Of a DNA stretch of 64,000 nt, positions 41,839 to 51,297 are shown piece by piece. How positions within the stretch are numbered: the stretch's first letter is position 1; each line of letters starts with the position of its first letter. Made by a program: the position numbers and the translations under genes. Under the pieces are notes generated by a model. The model did no database searches, was not told where the DNA came from, and worked only from the letters and a program-made list of their open reading frames with translations. The DNA comes from Prorocentrum cordatum (Eukaryota > Sar > Dinophyceae > Prorocentrales > Prorocentraceae), in assembly GCA_963575745.1 (NCBI GenBank), contig CAUYUJ010016364.1, positions 16,001 to 80,000 on the forward strand, in the 5' to 3' direction.

Positions 41839-42024
41839 CATATTTCGGTGCCCGAGGGGAGCCTGGGAAGAGCACCGCGCGCAGCTGGCAACTGGCAATG
41901 GCGAAAAACTTCCCGTCATGATTTTTTCATGCCCCGAGGGGGTCTGGGAACGGGTCCTCGTCCTGGCCTCGTCCTACAAGAGCTGATGGGCCTGTTTTCC
42001 ACCACCACCACCACCACCATAAGT

Positions 42025-42240
42025 TGGAGTTGGGGGAGGAGGAGGAGGAGGAGGAGGAGGAGGAGGAGGAGGAGGAGGAGGGGGAGGGGGAGGAGGGGGA
42101 TCTCGAGGGGGAGGGGGAGGGGGAGGGGGAGGAGGAGGAGGAGGGGGGGGGAGGAGGAGGAGGAGGGAGGAGGAGGGGGAGGAGGGAGGGGAGGAGGAGA
42201 GGAGGAGGAGGAGAGAGGGAGGAGGGAGGAGGAGGGGGAG
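42025..42240 (+). repeat. (GGA)n purine tract
   Basis: GGA/GGGGA units, preceded by a short (CCA)n at 42000-42018. Confidence 0.95.
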
Positions 42241-42485
42241 ACCCCCCCCCCAGCTCCTGGTGGCGGTGGTGGAAAACGCGCGCCCCGCACGAGCACCGCG
42301 CGCGCAGCCGGCGCCCTGCGGCCGTCTCCCGTCGGTCGGCACGTGGTTGGCGCCCCGGCCCCGCGGGGAGCCGGCGCCCGGCGCCCCGGCGCGGGCCGCG
42401 GCGGCGGCCCACCGGGCGGAGGCGCGCGCGCGCCCGGCTGGCACGGAGGTCGGCCATACTGCCCAGGCCCCCTCGAGGAGTGAAG
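42241..42485. other. GC-rich intergenic
   Basis: No gene recognised. Confidence 0.4.
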
Positions 42486-42489
42486 GAAT

Positions 42490-42846
42490 CCCAGAGATCC
42501 AACGTATTATTTGAAAAACTCAAGACGGAGGTTTTTCCAAAATTTCGGCCCCTAGGGGCCCTCGCCGGGCCTCGGGAGCGTCAAAAAACGACCCAGGATG
42601 AAAAGCCGGTCCTGGGGAACGGGTCCAGACTTACGGGGACCGCGCATTGAAAGAATCACGACGTCGGATCTCTGGGAAGGAATCAGGACGGGAGGTTTTT
42701 CGCCCTTTTTCGGCCTCCAGCGGCCCTCACGGGGCCTCGGGAGCGTCGAGAAAGGACTCAGGATGCCAAGCCGGTCCTGGGGACAGGGTCCGGACCTCTG
42801 GGGGTCGACGCAATGAAAAGATCATGACGTCGGGGGTCCTGGGGAG
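42490..42846 (+). mobile_element. two adjacent family A MITEs
   Basis: 42490-42676 is a CCCAGAGATCC subfamily copy ending ACGTCGGATCTCTGGG. 42677-42846 follows directly, lacks its left terminus, and ends CATGACGTCGGGGGTCCTGG. Confidence 0.85.
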
Positions 42847-43282
42847 GTCGGCAATACTCCGGACCTCGCCAAGGGGGCCACAGGGGGGGTGAGTTCGGTC
42901 CGTTGGCGCATCGAACCGCAGAAATTATGCAAAACGAGGTCTCCGGCCCAGAGGCGTCGACAATCGGGGCGCGCGGGGGACATTGTTTTTCGGAGAGTCG
43001 ACGCACCAGCGGGGGATCCCCCCCCCTCAGGGTCCCCCCCCTTTTGGTGGACCCCGACATACGTGGGAGGGACCTTTCGCTGGAGTGACCTCTGGTCCCA
43101 GACCCCCTCGCGGGTCATGAAAGAATGCAGAGGAGGACAAGGTACCCATGCCGCTATCCTTCGCCCGTTTCCCTTTTTGGGGGCCTCCTTGGGAGGCCCT
43201 CGTCGCCACCGCTGGATTCGCCACGAAATTTTGGTCACAGCGCACCCTGGGAGAGGTCCAGAAGGTAGCGGTATCCCTGCAT
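42847..43282. other. intergenic with a family A end fragment
   Basis: 43099-43125 is an isolated family A left end (CCCAGACCCCCTCGCGGGTC). 43140-43265 resembles 31080-31240 (GGGAGGCCCTCGTCGCCACC, GCTGGATTCGCC), a further low-copy repeat. Confidence 0.5.
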
Positions 43283-43468
43283 CCCAGACCCCCGACGTAA
43301 TGTTTTTTTCATTACGTCGACCCCCAGAGGTCCCGACCCTTACCCCATGACCGGCTTTGCATCCTGAGTCGTTTTTTGTCGCTCCCGAGGCCCGGTGAGG
43401 GCCCCCGGAGGCCGAAAATGAAGGAAAACGTTCCGTCATGATTTTTTCATTACTCGAGGGGGTCTGGG
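43283..43468 (-). mobile_element. family A MITE, complete
   Basis: 186 bp from CCCAGACCCCC to GGGGGTCTGGG, with hairpins GTAATGTTTTTTTCATTAC and GTCATGATTTTTTCATTAC. Confidence 0.9.
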
Positions 43469-43479
43469 CATTTTGGTTT

Positions 43480-43622
43480 CCTCAAAATCATGACGGAAGG
43501 TTTTTCGTGATCTTCGGCCTCGGTCAGCACAACGGCTCAGGACGAGAGAAACCGGTCCCGGGGAATGGGTCGAGAGCTTTGGGGGTCGACGTCCTGAAAA
43601 AGGTCATGGCGGCGGGGGTCGG
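43480..43622 (+). mobile_element. family A MITE, internally deleted
   Basis: CAAAATCATGACGGAAGG left; the core lacks the GGGCCCTC section; right end AAAAAGGTCATGGCGGCGGG. Confidence 0.75.
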
Positions 43623-43640
43623 GTGCGGGCAGCGTTGAGA

Positions 43641-43672
43641 TCCTACTCCAGATTTCGTAATAAAAGGGGGGG
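43641..43672 (+). mobile_element. family C end fragment
   Basis: TACTCCAGATTTCGTAATAA then AAGGGGGGG, only one end. Confidence 0.7.
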
Positions 43673-43678
43673 TTCGGA

Positions 43679-43800
43679 TTAGGTCGGGCCTGTCCCCCTA
43701 CAGGGGGATTTTCGACGAAAAATAAAAAACACCTCAAACACAGTCAACAAAAATAGTCCAAAAAAAGTCAGGGGACTATTTTTGTTGTATATTTTGACCT
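43679..43800 (+). mobile_element. family B MITE, right end replaced
   Basis: TTAGGTCGGGCCTGTCCCCC then TACAGGGGGATTTTCGACGA; continues to GACTATTTTTG and stops before a family C element. Confidence 0.8.
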
Positions 43801-43819
43801 TTTTGGGGTACTCTTGGGG

Positions 43820-44001
43820 TACTCCAGATTTCGTAATACAAGGGAGGGGGTCTGGACCCCCCAAGACAAGTCATTTCAGACCTCCCCCGTGGGAGAACCC
43901 TCCAAAACAGCGCCCCCAGACCCCCCAGGCCCTCCAAGATAGCCTGGAAGAGACCCCCCCCGAAATGAGACCCCCCTCCCTTTGTTACGAAATCTGGAGT
44001 A
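43820..44001 (+). mobile_element. family C MITE, complete
   Basis: TACTCCAGATTTCGTAATAC to GTTACGAAATCTGGAGTA, 182 bp, same length and orientation as the copy at 1964. Confidence 0.9.
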
Positions 44002-44014
44002 GCGTCTCACATTT

Positions 44015-44175
44015 TTTCGAGCCGTGCTTTTGCGCCTACGTGCGGGCCCGGGACCCTCACATACCGATGCGGCTGGGGAATGGTGCAGAAAGATTGGGAT
44101 CTAGGGCTTTCCCCTCGTGGTGGTTCACGATGTTTCGATTTTTCCGAGACGTCGGATCTCAGAGAAGGTGGGGTC
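44015..44175 (+). repeat. family O dispersed repeat
   Basis: TTCGAGCCGTGCTTTTGCGC and GGGGAATGGTGCAGAAAGAT; ends ACGTCGGATCTCAGAG. Confidence 0.55.
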
Positions 44176-44829
44176 TCCAGATGGTTGAATGCGATGCGAT
44201 AGCAGCGGCTTGAGCGCTCCGGTTTGGCCTTTCCGCGGCCTCCGAATGTCTCTTACCAATGGTAATTTTCGTCTAGGGTCACTCTTACCCGCCGGTCGTT
44301 GAAAGCAGGCATCTCTGGGTTCCCAGATCCGAATCAATTTCAAGCGCCTTCCTACTTCAAGCAACGATATGTTTTCCCTATGTGCTATTGTGTTCTGGGA
44401 GGGCCTTGGCCAAAGCTACTTTCTCCGCCTTCCCACTTTATGTTTTTATCCACTTCTTCCGACCGACGTGTACGTGTGGCCCACGGAGAGGGGGTCCACG
44501 GGGTAGCATCAGGGGGGATGTTTGAGGTTTTCGGACGTTCTCGTCGGCTCCTGAAGGTTCTCCTGCCTCAGGGTGCGTTCCAGCCGCTGCGCCTTGCCGA
44601 GGGCGCACTCGCAGGCAGAATGCGGTCGGAGCTGGCAAGCGGCATACAGGCGGACAACCGGCGTGCTGCAACATTCGCAGGCACATTGCGCATCAAAGCC
44701 ACACAGAGCATGCACGCGGGGAGCAGACACACTGCATCATTCGCAGGCATACTGCGTGCGCAGGGGGTTGGCCGTTGACACAGAGCGTCCACGCAGGCAG
44801 AAGTCAGATTGCCGCAGTCGCAACCATTC
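44176..44829. repeat. intergenic with GCAGGCAnnNTGCG degenerate repeats
   Basis: 44510-44620 shares GGTTCTCCTGCCTCAGGGTG and CAGCCGCTGCGCCTTGCCGA with 56220-56290 and 13310-13360 (family N). From 44600, CGCAGGCANACTGCG-like motifs repeat at ~35-60 bp spacing. No gene. Confidence 0.5.
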
Positions 44830-44988
44830 AGGAGGGAAAGAAACACACAGACACAATTAATCGTCGACTTCCAGGAAAATATGGGAAAATATGGGAAGTG
44901 GGGGGGAAGATAAAAACCCCAAAAATATAGAAAAATATGGGGAATCTTTTTATTTGTGTCTATTTATTTGTGTGTCCCAGTTCCCCTT
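44830..44988 (+). mobile_element. family D element with 9-bp target duplication
   Basis: CAACCATTC at 44821-44829 is repeated at 44989-44997. The element runs from AGGAGGGAAAG to CCAGTTCCCCTT. Confidence 0.85.
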
Positions 44989-45147
44989 CAACCATTCTGA
45001 GCACGGGGCCGGCAGACGCAGGCAGATGGCAGCACCTCGTGCGCCCTCGCAGGCAAGCTGCGCACGAGGCCCGCGTGCGGCACGCGCGTGCACGGCAGAC
45101 ACGCTGCCGCACCCTCGAGGCACTCTGCGCGCCAGGCCAGCACACTC

Positions 45148-45309
45148 AGGAGGAGAAAAAACACACACAGACACAATTCATTTACGATTCCCCAGAAAAT
45201 ATGGGAAGATATGGGGAGAGGGGGGGAAGACAGAAACTCAGAACATATAGGAAATATGGGGAACCTTTTTATTTGTGTGTGTATTTATTTGTATGTTCCA
45301 GGGCCTCTT
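45148..45309 (+). mobile_element. family D element
   Basis: Start AGGAGGAGAAAAAACACACA, end TATGTTCCAGGGCCTCTT. Full length; the flanks show no clear duplication. Confidence 0.8.
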
Positions 45310-45599
45310 CAACGACGGACGGACGCCAGCCGACACACACTGCCCCGCCCCTCGACGGAGGGCGGCGAGGCAGCAGGCACGCCGGGCTGCCTCCCCCCTC
45401 GTGCGCCCAGCAGACGCGCTGCGCGCCGAGCCGGCGCGCGCGCCACGCCGCCGAGCGGCGGCACCCTCGTCGCCGACGGAGGCCCGACGGCCCCCCCAGC
45501 CCAGGAGCGCGCGTGCGCATCCGCCCTCGGGGGCCGATCGCCGGGCCGTCGGCGGCGCCTCGCAGCGCCGATGCCAGCTCGATGCTGCGCCCCCCCCCC

Positions 45600-45685
45600 C
45601 CCAGGAGCTGGTCCCCTCCCCCTCCTCCTCCTCCTCCTCCTCCTCCTTCTCCTCCTCCTCCCTCTCCTCCTCCTCCTCCTCCTCC
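45600..45685 (+). repeat. (CTC)n tract at 5' border of LINE
   Basis: CTC units on the + strand ending 100 bp before the LINE start codon. Confidence 0.9.
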
Positions 45686-45785
45686 AGCTGCCGCCACGGC
45701 TTGCAGGGCCGCGCAGCATACTAGGCCATGAAATCACATCTTATGGTCTGTTACTCCCTCCCGACTGGGGTCCTCGGCCAGTGCC

Positions 45786-48700
45786 ATGGGATCTCGAATT
45801 CTCTCTGCCATGGTCTACAACCCTCTCCATGCGTGTGGTGACCGTCTCAGTGACCTTATCTCGGAATTGGGTGCTTTCGATCTGGTGGGTCTTCCAGGCA
45901 CACAGCTTCGTGAGCACGATCGTGAAGGGTATCGAATACAGCGTCTGGGGGAGCGACTGGCTGTCCATGCGGGGTGGAGGGCAGGAGGTTTCGTGACACG
46001 TGCTGCGGGATGCTCACTGCTGCTGCCCAAGGCCTGGACCCAACGTAACATACGTAAAATACTTGTGCCCCCTGGACCTCTACAGGGTCGAGGTTTATCT
46101 GTCGAGTTATCCAGAGGTGGTTTCTTGTACATGGTGATCGTTCTATATTTTCCCCCGAGGCCCTCCAGAGCTTCGCAGGTCAAACAGTATATTACGTGCT
46201 GCGGAAAAATGAAGGAGTGGGTTCGTGAGTGTTTTCGGGGATTACCAGCTAGAGTTCATCCTATTCTCATGGGGGACATCAATGACGGTTTGGGCACAAG
46301 TAAGATCTCTGGGGACTGGGTAGATATTGCTACTCCGAGTGTTGGGCGTGTCAGAAGTAAAGAACATCATAGAGGAGGGGCTGGTGAGTGCTTTCGGGAA
46401 ATCATGCACGAGTTCGGTTTATTTTCCCCGACGACAATCCGTTTGTTTTGTCCGACATATTATGGCTCCAAAGGGGGGACGTCGATGATTGATCATGTCG
46501 CCCTACCGCTCTACTGGACCGAACAAATAACGTGTGCCAGCCCAATACATCGACTTGGTAGGCGATTACAAGTAATCAAATGTGCTGAACCACGGGACCA
46601 CATACCTGCACTTGTGAAGGTGAGGGTGCCCCATGTATCAGTCGCTCACCAACGCGCCGTTGAACTCAGGCCTGACGGCAGGCCCCTGGAGCATGTACAG
46701 TGGGATCGCGACAGGCTCACGCAGGCTATCCGAGGCGGCCCGCTGAGGGAGCAGTTCATGCGTAGTGTGGAGCCCCTGCTTGAGCAGGAATGGCCATATA
46801 TTGAAAATGCATGTCTTGATCCCAATATTGTGCTCGACAGGTTGGATCAAATTCTACGAACCGCTGGTGCTGCTGTATTCAAAAAGGGGCCTGCTGCAGG
46901 ATCGACTCGATCGGCTCTCGCTCAACGACGGCTGGATCTTCTGGCTCGACGACGGGATCTTCGGTCAAAGTTGGGAGAGGGCCTGTCGAGTGAGGAGTAT
47001 GTTGCATGTTGCGAAGAACTAGCTCGACTGACGAAGCAGTGTAAGGCCCTATACAAAGCTGAGCAGCAACGACGGCGTGAACAACTTGTTGAGGAGATCT
47101 GGGCCTCGTGGCGAAGTCGTGACCTGGCCAGCGTAAATAGGCTTTCACTTCGACTCGCAGGAGGACGATATGGTAAAGCCAGACGTGACTTCAGTCGTCT
47201 GGATGGTATGCTCCCAACTGGTGATGAATGGTTCTCGCACTTATCTCAGGCCGGCTGTGATGGCGGGCTTCAAGCATCTAGAGTGTGTTGGGATGACATG
47301 GCAGCATTGCAGCAGCTGTGGAAACGGCCTGCTCCTACTTATGAGCAGTTTGATGAGCGAATGCAACAAGCGTGGGCAAAGTCAATTATTGATATGGAGC
47401 AGATTGAACGGTATTTCAAGCGTGCGCCCAAGCGGCGCAGTGTTCCTGGATGGTCTTTACCTTTAGAATTGTGGCTTCTCTCCATTCGTACGACTGCTGA
47501 GCGCGAGGGTAACCAACATGATTCTCGTCAAGGACTGGGTACTGACCGCGCGATCACTGATGGAGTTTACTGTCGGAAGTGGTTGCATAACATATTTTGT
47601 ATGACTCGTTTCTGGGGTATCGTTCCAGGTTTGTGGAACGTCAGCAAGTGCTTTGCTCTGCCTAAGGCAGCTGCGCCTGGACCGAAGGGAAAAAGGGTAG
47701 TGCGCGGACTTGATCCTGTGGGAAAAGGGTTCTTCGAGGGCCTGATGCGCATCGGACCGAAATATACCAACTCTGACTGCGATCACGGTTTCTTGAGGGC
47801 TCGTCGTCGTGAGGATGCGATCGTTGCCAACATGTGTTTCTCATGGCGTCTATCTCAGGCAGGGTATTCTTGGGTCGACTCTCTGAAAGACCTCACCAAC
47901 GCCTTCGCGTCGTCAAAGTGGGAGGCGCTCGATCAGGCCACTCGTGCCCTCGTGCAGCCCAGGGACTTGAATCTTTGTCGTCAGCGTTTTCGACGAGCAG
48001 GATGTGTTTTGCCTGCTGCCGACGGTCCCCTTTTTCTTCGGCCAGGGTGTGGGTCCCCCCAGGGCGATCCGTATGCAGTTCGATCGTTCGTCCGCGTCTT
48101 CCGCCCAACTGTCGATAGATGGCTAGAACGCTGCGCGGAGGCCGACCCCGAGGGCGAGCAGTTCATGTGGTCCAGGATCCCCGAGGCCATGATCCCAGGG
48201 GCGCCCCAGGTGTACTTAGGTCTCCAGAAGTTCGCTGATGATCTCCTGAAGAAGCTGATTGTAGGCCCCCCCTTCAACTTAGATCGGTTCCTGAAGGCTC
48301 TCAGAGACAACGGCGAGTCTTTGGATCAGGAGCTTGACAAGATAGGTTTGAAGAGGGATAAGAGTAAGCAGGAGGCGCTGTTACGGGCCACCCAGAGCTC
48401 CAAGCGAGGTGCAGCTGCGGCCCTCAGAGGACTTGAGACGCGCGTGACGGATGAGGTGCGGTACCTGGGGCCGTATCTGACCCCCACTCAGAGCTTCAGC
48501 GTCGAGCTCGTGAAACGGATCAAAGCCATGAAAGGTGCGTTTTACAGGATGGGGCAGTTCTGGTTCCAGAAGGGGGTGCCGTACAGGTGGAAGAGATGCG
48601 TTTTACTGTGTCACGTAGTCAACGCAGCGCTTGCTGGTGTAGAAGCTTTTGTGCCCACGGCGTCTCAGTTGCAGACTCTGGAACTTGCTGTCGGAGGCCT

Positions 48701-50921
48701 TGCCAGAAAAGCAATGCGTCGCGAGGCTAGCTGGGAGGAGGAGGACGGACGGAGAAGATGTCTTTCCACTCGTGAGGTGTACCAGTGGTGGCGCCTCTCT
48801 CCTCTTGCCAGTGAACTCCAGGTCCGTCGTCTGCGCTGGCTGCAGGCATGTGTGCGACGTCCAGGATCGCACAAGCAGATGCTGGCGGCTATATTTGGCT
48901 CTCTCCCGTTTGAGCATACCGAGGTTTTCACGGAGAATGGGTCTCTTGGGATTAACGCGAACCCGTGGGCCCTGCAGTTCCAGGAGGACCTTGAGGAGCT
49001 TGTCAAGTGGAGTGATGATGCGGCCTCGTGTTGGGCCCGTGCTGAAGGTTCGATTCTAGGGCTTTTCGACTTCGAGGTCTCGCAGGACTTCGTGAAGATT
49101 GATGTTCGGGTTCTTCGTAGTCGACATTTCGACGTTGAAGTTGCTCCCCCTGGCCTCCAACCAGCAGATCCCGAGGCTCTCGAAGAAGGTGCGTTATGTG
49201 TCTCTGTGGATTTCAGGTGCCCGTGGACTGATGAGAATGGCCCCTGTGGGGCTTCGTTCACTTCGAGGAAGGGGCTGGTCAACCACCTGCGCCTGGTCCA
49301 CAACTCGTCCAAGCTGTCTCAAGTTTTGACGGTTACGAACCGGTGCGTCTATTGCAAGGAAGTCTTCTGGGACCGAAAAAGTGCACAACAACACCTTCAC
49401 GGAGCCATTAACTCCGGGCGATGCTTGGCCAACAAGGCTTCCACGCTGAGGCCGCTAATTGAGCCTGAGTCCGTCATCGTCTGTGGGGTCTGCGGTTCAA
49501 GCTGTACGTCCTTGTCTCTCTACAACGAACACGCCTGTACCCACTTGCCCGTCCAGCCTCGCATACAGCCTTTGAAGGATGCCAGGCGACGATTGGGATG
49601 TCGAGATGTTCGGCGAGGAGCGGCCAATGTGGGCCATGACGGCGTGCGGCGTGAAGCGCCCTGCCCCATCCGAAGGCGGAGATCGCTCGCAGCAGGCCAA
49701 CGTAGGCCAAGGCTCAGGCTCTCAGGAAGTTGCCCAGACAGGCCGCGGCGCCAAGTCCAACAAGAAGCTCGAGGAGCTCGCGGAGTTGACGGCGCGCCTG
49801 GCGCTGATCACGGCACGGGAGCAGGCCATCCTCGAAGGCAGCGTTCTCGAGACGTACCTCGTCCCCGAGCTCCACTTCCTCTCGAAGTCGGGCATCGAGG
49901 CGAACCGCTTCTACACAGGTGCCGTCGCCGGCCTGAAAGAGCAGAAGAAGACAGACGACAGCGTCGACGTAGGACAGCTGGGCCCCCCGTTCGTGACTGT
50001 CTTCTTTATGGCGATGGCGGCTGCGGTCAAGGCAGCGCAGGGAGCGGCTCAGGAGCCCATGGCGAACTTCTTCCAGACGCACGTCAAGGGCCAGCCAGCG
50101 GAGTACATCACACAGTACGTCACGCATTTCTCGGTCAAAGCACCGAGGGGAGAGCACACCAGCGCCAAGATGAAGGGCATGGCGAAGTTCCAGGTGCACA
50201 TCCAGACCGCACGGCCCGCTGGCGTCGTGCTTCGCGAGATTATCGACCGCATTCTCTCGGAGGCAGGTGCCAAGAGGCTCGTTGGCTCGGCCCCGCGCGG
50301 GCCCCTCGAGCGCAAGATTGGCCAACTGTTGAGCAAGAGGTGAGACCTTCGGTTGAAGCTGATCAAGATCGAATTCGCAGTCAGAGTCTGGATGGAGATA
50401 TCATTCGTCCTCAGATGACCGAACAGACGAATGTGGAGACTCTTATTGGTCCAACTCATTGTGATGTTGTGGGTGGTCATCCAGATATCTCTCGAGCGAG
50501 TACTGCTGGTGCAAACGATATCGATTCGAGTGTTCAGTTACCTCATGGACGGGGTGAGCGGTCGTCGTCGGCCCCACGGAGTGAACCTGCCCGTTCTGCG
50601 CCTCCCACTCCTCCCTCCAACCCCCAGGAGGTCCGCAGCAGGACCTTGCCCCCGCCCCAGCTCTCCCTGCCGAGTGCGCTGCAGCACAGCGAGCGCCTCC
50701 GCATGCTGGTGATGCGCGGGGTCATCAAGGACTGCCGTATCACGGGGAGGGATTCTTTTGTTGTTCGGGCGGGGGCGGGGGTGGAGGGGGTGGAGGAGGA
50801 GAGAGTGGCTGCTGCTGCGACCGATCGTGCCGAGGGGAAGGCGGTGAGCTCGTCCGAAGTGAGGAGTGTCCGACCGAGGCTGTCGGTTCGCGGAGCTGTG
50901 AATTCGAGACGTCGTGGTTAG
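45786..50921 (+). CDS. LINE polyprotein: endonuclease, reverse transcriptase, zinc fingers
   Basis: An uninterrupted 1711-codon frame. Residues ~1-285 form an APE-type endonuclease: GDIND at 163-167, IDHVALP at 235-241 and RDHIPAL at 270-276 match the metal-binding Asp/Asn and the (S/R)DH end motif. Residues ~600-900 are the reverse transcriptase: DLTNAF at 702 (motif A), GCGSPQGDP at 754 (motif B), FADD at 816-819 (motif C, usually YADD) and VRYLGPYL downstream. Both catalytic Asp of motif C are kept. Three zinc fingers follow at about 1145, 1187 and 1233 (for example CPWTDENGPCGASF with two later His, and CGVCGSSC...HACTH), likely for RNA or target-DNA binding. The product would copy the element by target-primed reverse transcription. 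From about residue 1265 to 1520 this frame turns Arg-rich because another frame is the coding one (49579-50343); after that it is ordinary again. The intact frame suggests a recent copy. Confidence 0.85.
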   Translation: MGSRILSAMVYNPLHACGDRLSDLISELGAFDLVGLPGTQLREHDREGYRIQRLGERLAVHAGWRAGGFVTRAAGCSLLLPKAWTQRNIRKILVPPGPLQGRGLSVELSRGGFLYMVIVLYFPPRPSRASQVKQYITCCGKMKEWVRECFRGLPARVHPILMGDINDGLGTSKISGDWVDIATPSVGRVRSKEHHRGGAGECFREIMHEFGLFSPTTIRLFCPTYYGSKGGTSMIDHVALPLYWTEQITCASPIHRLGRRLQVIKCAEPRDHIPALVKVRVPHVSVAHQRAVELRPDGRPLEHVQWDRDRLTQAIRGGPLREQFMRSVEPLLEQEWPYIENACLDPNIVLDRLDQILRTAGAAVFKKGPAAGSTRSALAQRRLDLLARRRDLRSKLGEGLSSEEYVACCEELARLTKQCKALYKAEQQRRREQLVEEIWASWRSRDLASVNRLSLRLAGGRYGKARRDFSRLDGMLPTGDEWFSHLSQAGCDGGLQASRVCWDDMAALQQLWKRPAPTYEQFDERMQQAWAKSIIDMEQIERYFKRAPKRRSVPGWSLPLELWLLSIRTTAEREGNQHDSRQGLGTDRAITDGVYCRKWLHNIFCMTRFWGIVPGLWNVSKCFALPKAAAPGPKGKRVVRGLDPVGKGFFEGLMRIGPKYTNSDCDHGFLRARRREDAIVANMCFSWRLSQAGYSWVDSLKDLTNAFASSKWEALDQATRALVQPRDLNLCRQRFRRAGCVLPAADGPLFLRPGCGSPQGDPYAVRSFVRVFRPTVDRWLERCAEADPEGEQFMWSRIPEAMIPGAPQVYLGLQKFADDLLKKLIVGPPFNLDRFLKALRDNGESLDQELDKIGLKRDKSKQEALLRATQSSKRGAAAALRGLETRVTDEVRYLGPYLTPTQSFSVELVKRIKAMKGAFYRMGQFWFQKGVPYRWKRCVLLCHVVNAALAGVEAFVPTASQLQTLELAVGGLARKAMRREASWEEEDGRRRCLSTREVYQWWRLSPLASELQVRRLRWLQACVRRPGSHKQMLAAIFGSLPFEHTEVFTENGSLGINANPWALQFQEDLEELVKWSDDAASCWARAEGSILGLFDFEVSQDFVKIDVRVLRSRHFDVEVAPPGLQPADPEALEEGALCVSVDFRCPWTDENGPCGASFTSRKGLVNHLRLVHNSSKLSQVLTVTNRCVYCKEVFWDRKSAQQHLHGAINSGRCLANKASTLRPLIEPESVIVCGVCGSSCTSLSLYNEHACTHLPVQPRIQPLKDARRRLGCRDVRRGAANVGHDGVRREAPCPIRRRRSLAAGQRRPRLRLSGSCPDRPRRQVQQEARGARGVDGAPGADHGTGAGHPRRQRSRDVPRPRAPLPLEVGHRGEPLLHRCRRRPERAEEDRRQRRRRTAGPPVRDCLLYGDGGCGQGSAGSGSGAHGELLPDARQGPASGVHHTVRHAFLGQSTEGRAHQRQDEGHGEVPGAHPDRTARWRRASRDYRPHSLGGRCQEARWLGPARAPRAQDWPTVEQEVRPSVEADQDRIRSQSLDGDIIRPQMTEQTNVETLIGPTHCDVVGGHPDISRASTAGANDIDSSVQLPHGRGERSSSAPRSEPARSAPPTPPSNPQEVRSRTLPPPQLSLPSALQHSERLRMLVMRGVIKDCRITGRDSFVVRAGAGVEGVEEERVAAAATDRAEGKAVSSSEVRSVRPRLSVRGAVNSRRRG
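49579..50343 (+). CDS. overlapping ORF in +1 frame of the LINE, 254 aa
   Basis: It lies wholly inside the LINE ORF in a different frame, right after the zinc fingers. The ATG follows a TGA of its own frame (49573-49575) by one codon, so translation must start here or shift into this frame afterwards. Third positions are strongly G/C, unlike the upstream part of the LINE frame, and the protein has normal composition while the host frame is Arg-rich, so this is the real coding frame locally. It starts MPGDDWDVEMFGEERPMWAM, has a basic stretch with KRPAPSEG, then a helical region including LAELTARLALITAREQAILE and LVPELHFLSKSGIEANRFYT, and ends in GPLERKIGQLLSKR. Related helical regions accompany reverse-transcriptase ORFs in other dinoflagellates as far as I recall, but I cannot name a function. 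No nuclease or polymerase motif is visible. Confidence 0.65.
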   Translation: MPGDDWDVEMFGEERPMWAMTACGVKRPAPSEGGDRSQQANVGQGSGSQEVAQTGRGAKSNKKLEELAELTARLALITAREQAILEGSVLETYLVPELHFLSKSGIEANRFYTGAVAGLKEQKKTDDSVDVGQLGPPFVTVFFMAMAAAVKAAQGAAQEPMANFFQTHVKGQPAEYITQYVTHFSVKAPRGEHTSAKMKGMAKFQVHIQTARPAGVVLREIIDRILSEAGAKRLVGSAPRGPLERKIGQLLSKR

Positions 50922-51154
50922 AGGTTGACTGGCGCCCGCAGGCAACCCAGCGCGGCGTTCCGCGCAATGGGTGCGCCTATGGGGCCAGCGGGGTTTGTTC
51001 CCTCCAGCGAGGGCTCCCCATCGAGGGTTTGGATTTGTTGGGCTACGCCCCACGCAGGGATCTAGTTTTGTTTTTTCTCCCCGCAGGCCTGTATAGGCCC
51101 CTGCAAAGCTGTCCGTCGGACGTGTTTTGATCCCCAGCGTCTCTTGGTCTTGGT
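50922..51154 (+). other. LINE 3' untranslated tail
   Basis: From the TAG stop to the microsatellite. It contains a possible stem around CCCGCAGGCAACCC and CCCCGCAGGCCTGTATAGGC, which may be recognised by the reverse transcriptase. It has no poly-A; the end is (TCTTGG)n leading into (TCC)n. Confidence 0.5.
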
Positions 51155-51297
51155 CTTGGTCCTCCTCCTCCTCTCCTCCTCCTCCTCCTCCTCCTCCTCC
51201 TCCTCCTCCTCTCTCCTCCTCCTCCTCCTCTCTCCTCCTCCTCCTCCTCCTCCTCCTCCTCCTCCTCCTCCTCCTCCTCCTCCTCCTCCTTCTCCTT
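51155..51297 (+). repeat. (TCC)n tract at 3' border of LINE
   Basis: TCC/CTC units on the + strand, in the same polarity as the tract at the LINE 5' side. Confidence 0.9.

Larger units (their letters stand above)
45686..51160 (+). mobile_element. non-LTR retrotransposon (LINE), near complete
   Basis: A unit of about 5.5 kb between two CTC tracts on the same strand: a 5' leader of about 100 nt, one very long ORF with endonuclease, reverse transcriptase and zinc-finger regions, an overlapping short ORF, and a ~230-nt 3' tail. No LTRs and no integrase were seen. The 3' tail ends in TCTTGG repeats that pass into TCC repeats at about 51155. No separate upstream ORF1 was seen, so it is either a one-ORF type or slightly 5'-truncated. 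Confidence 0.75.
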
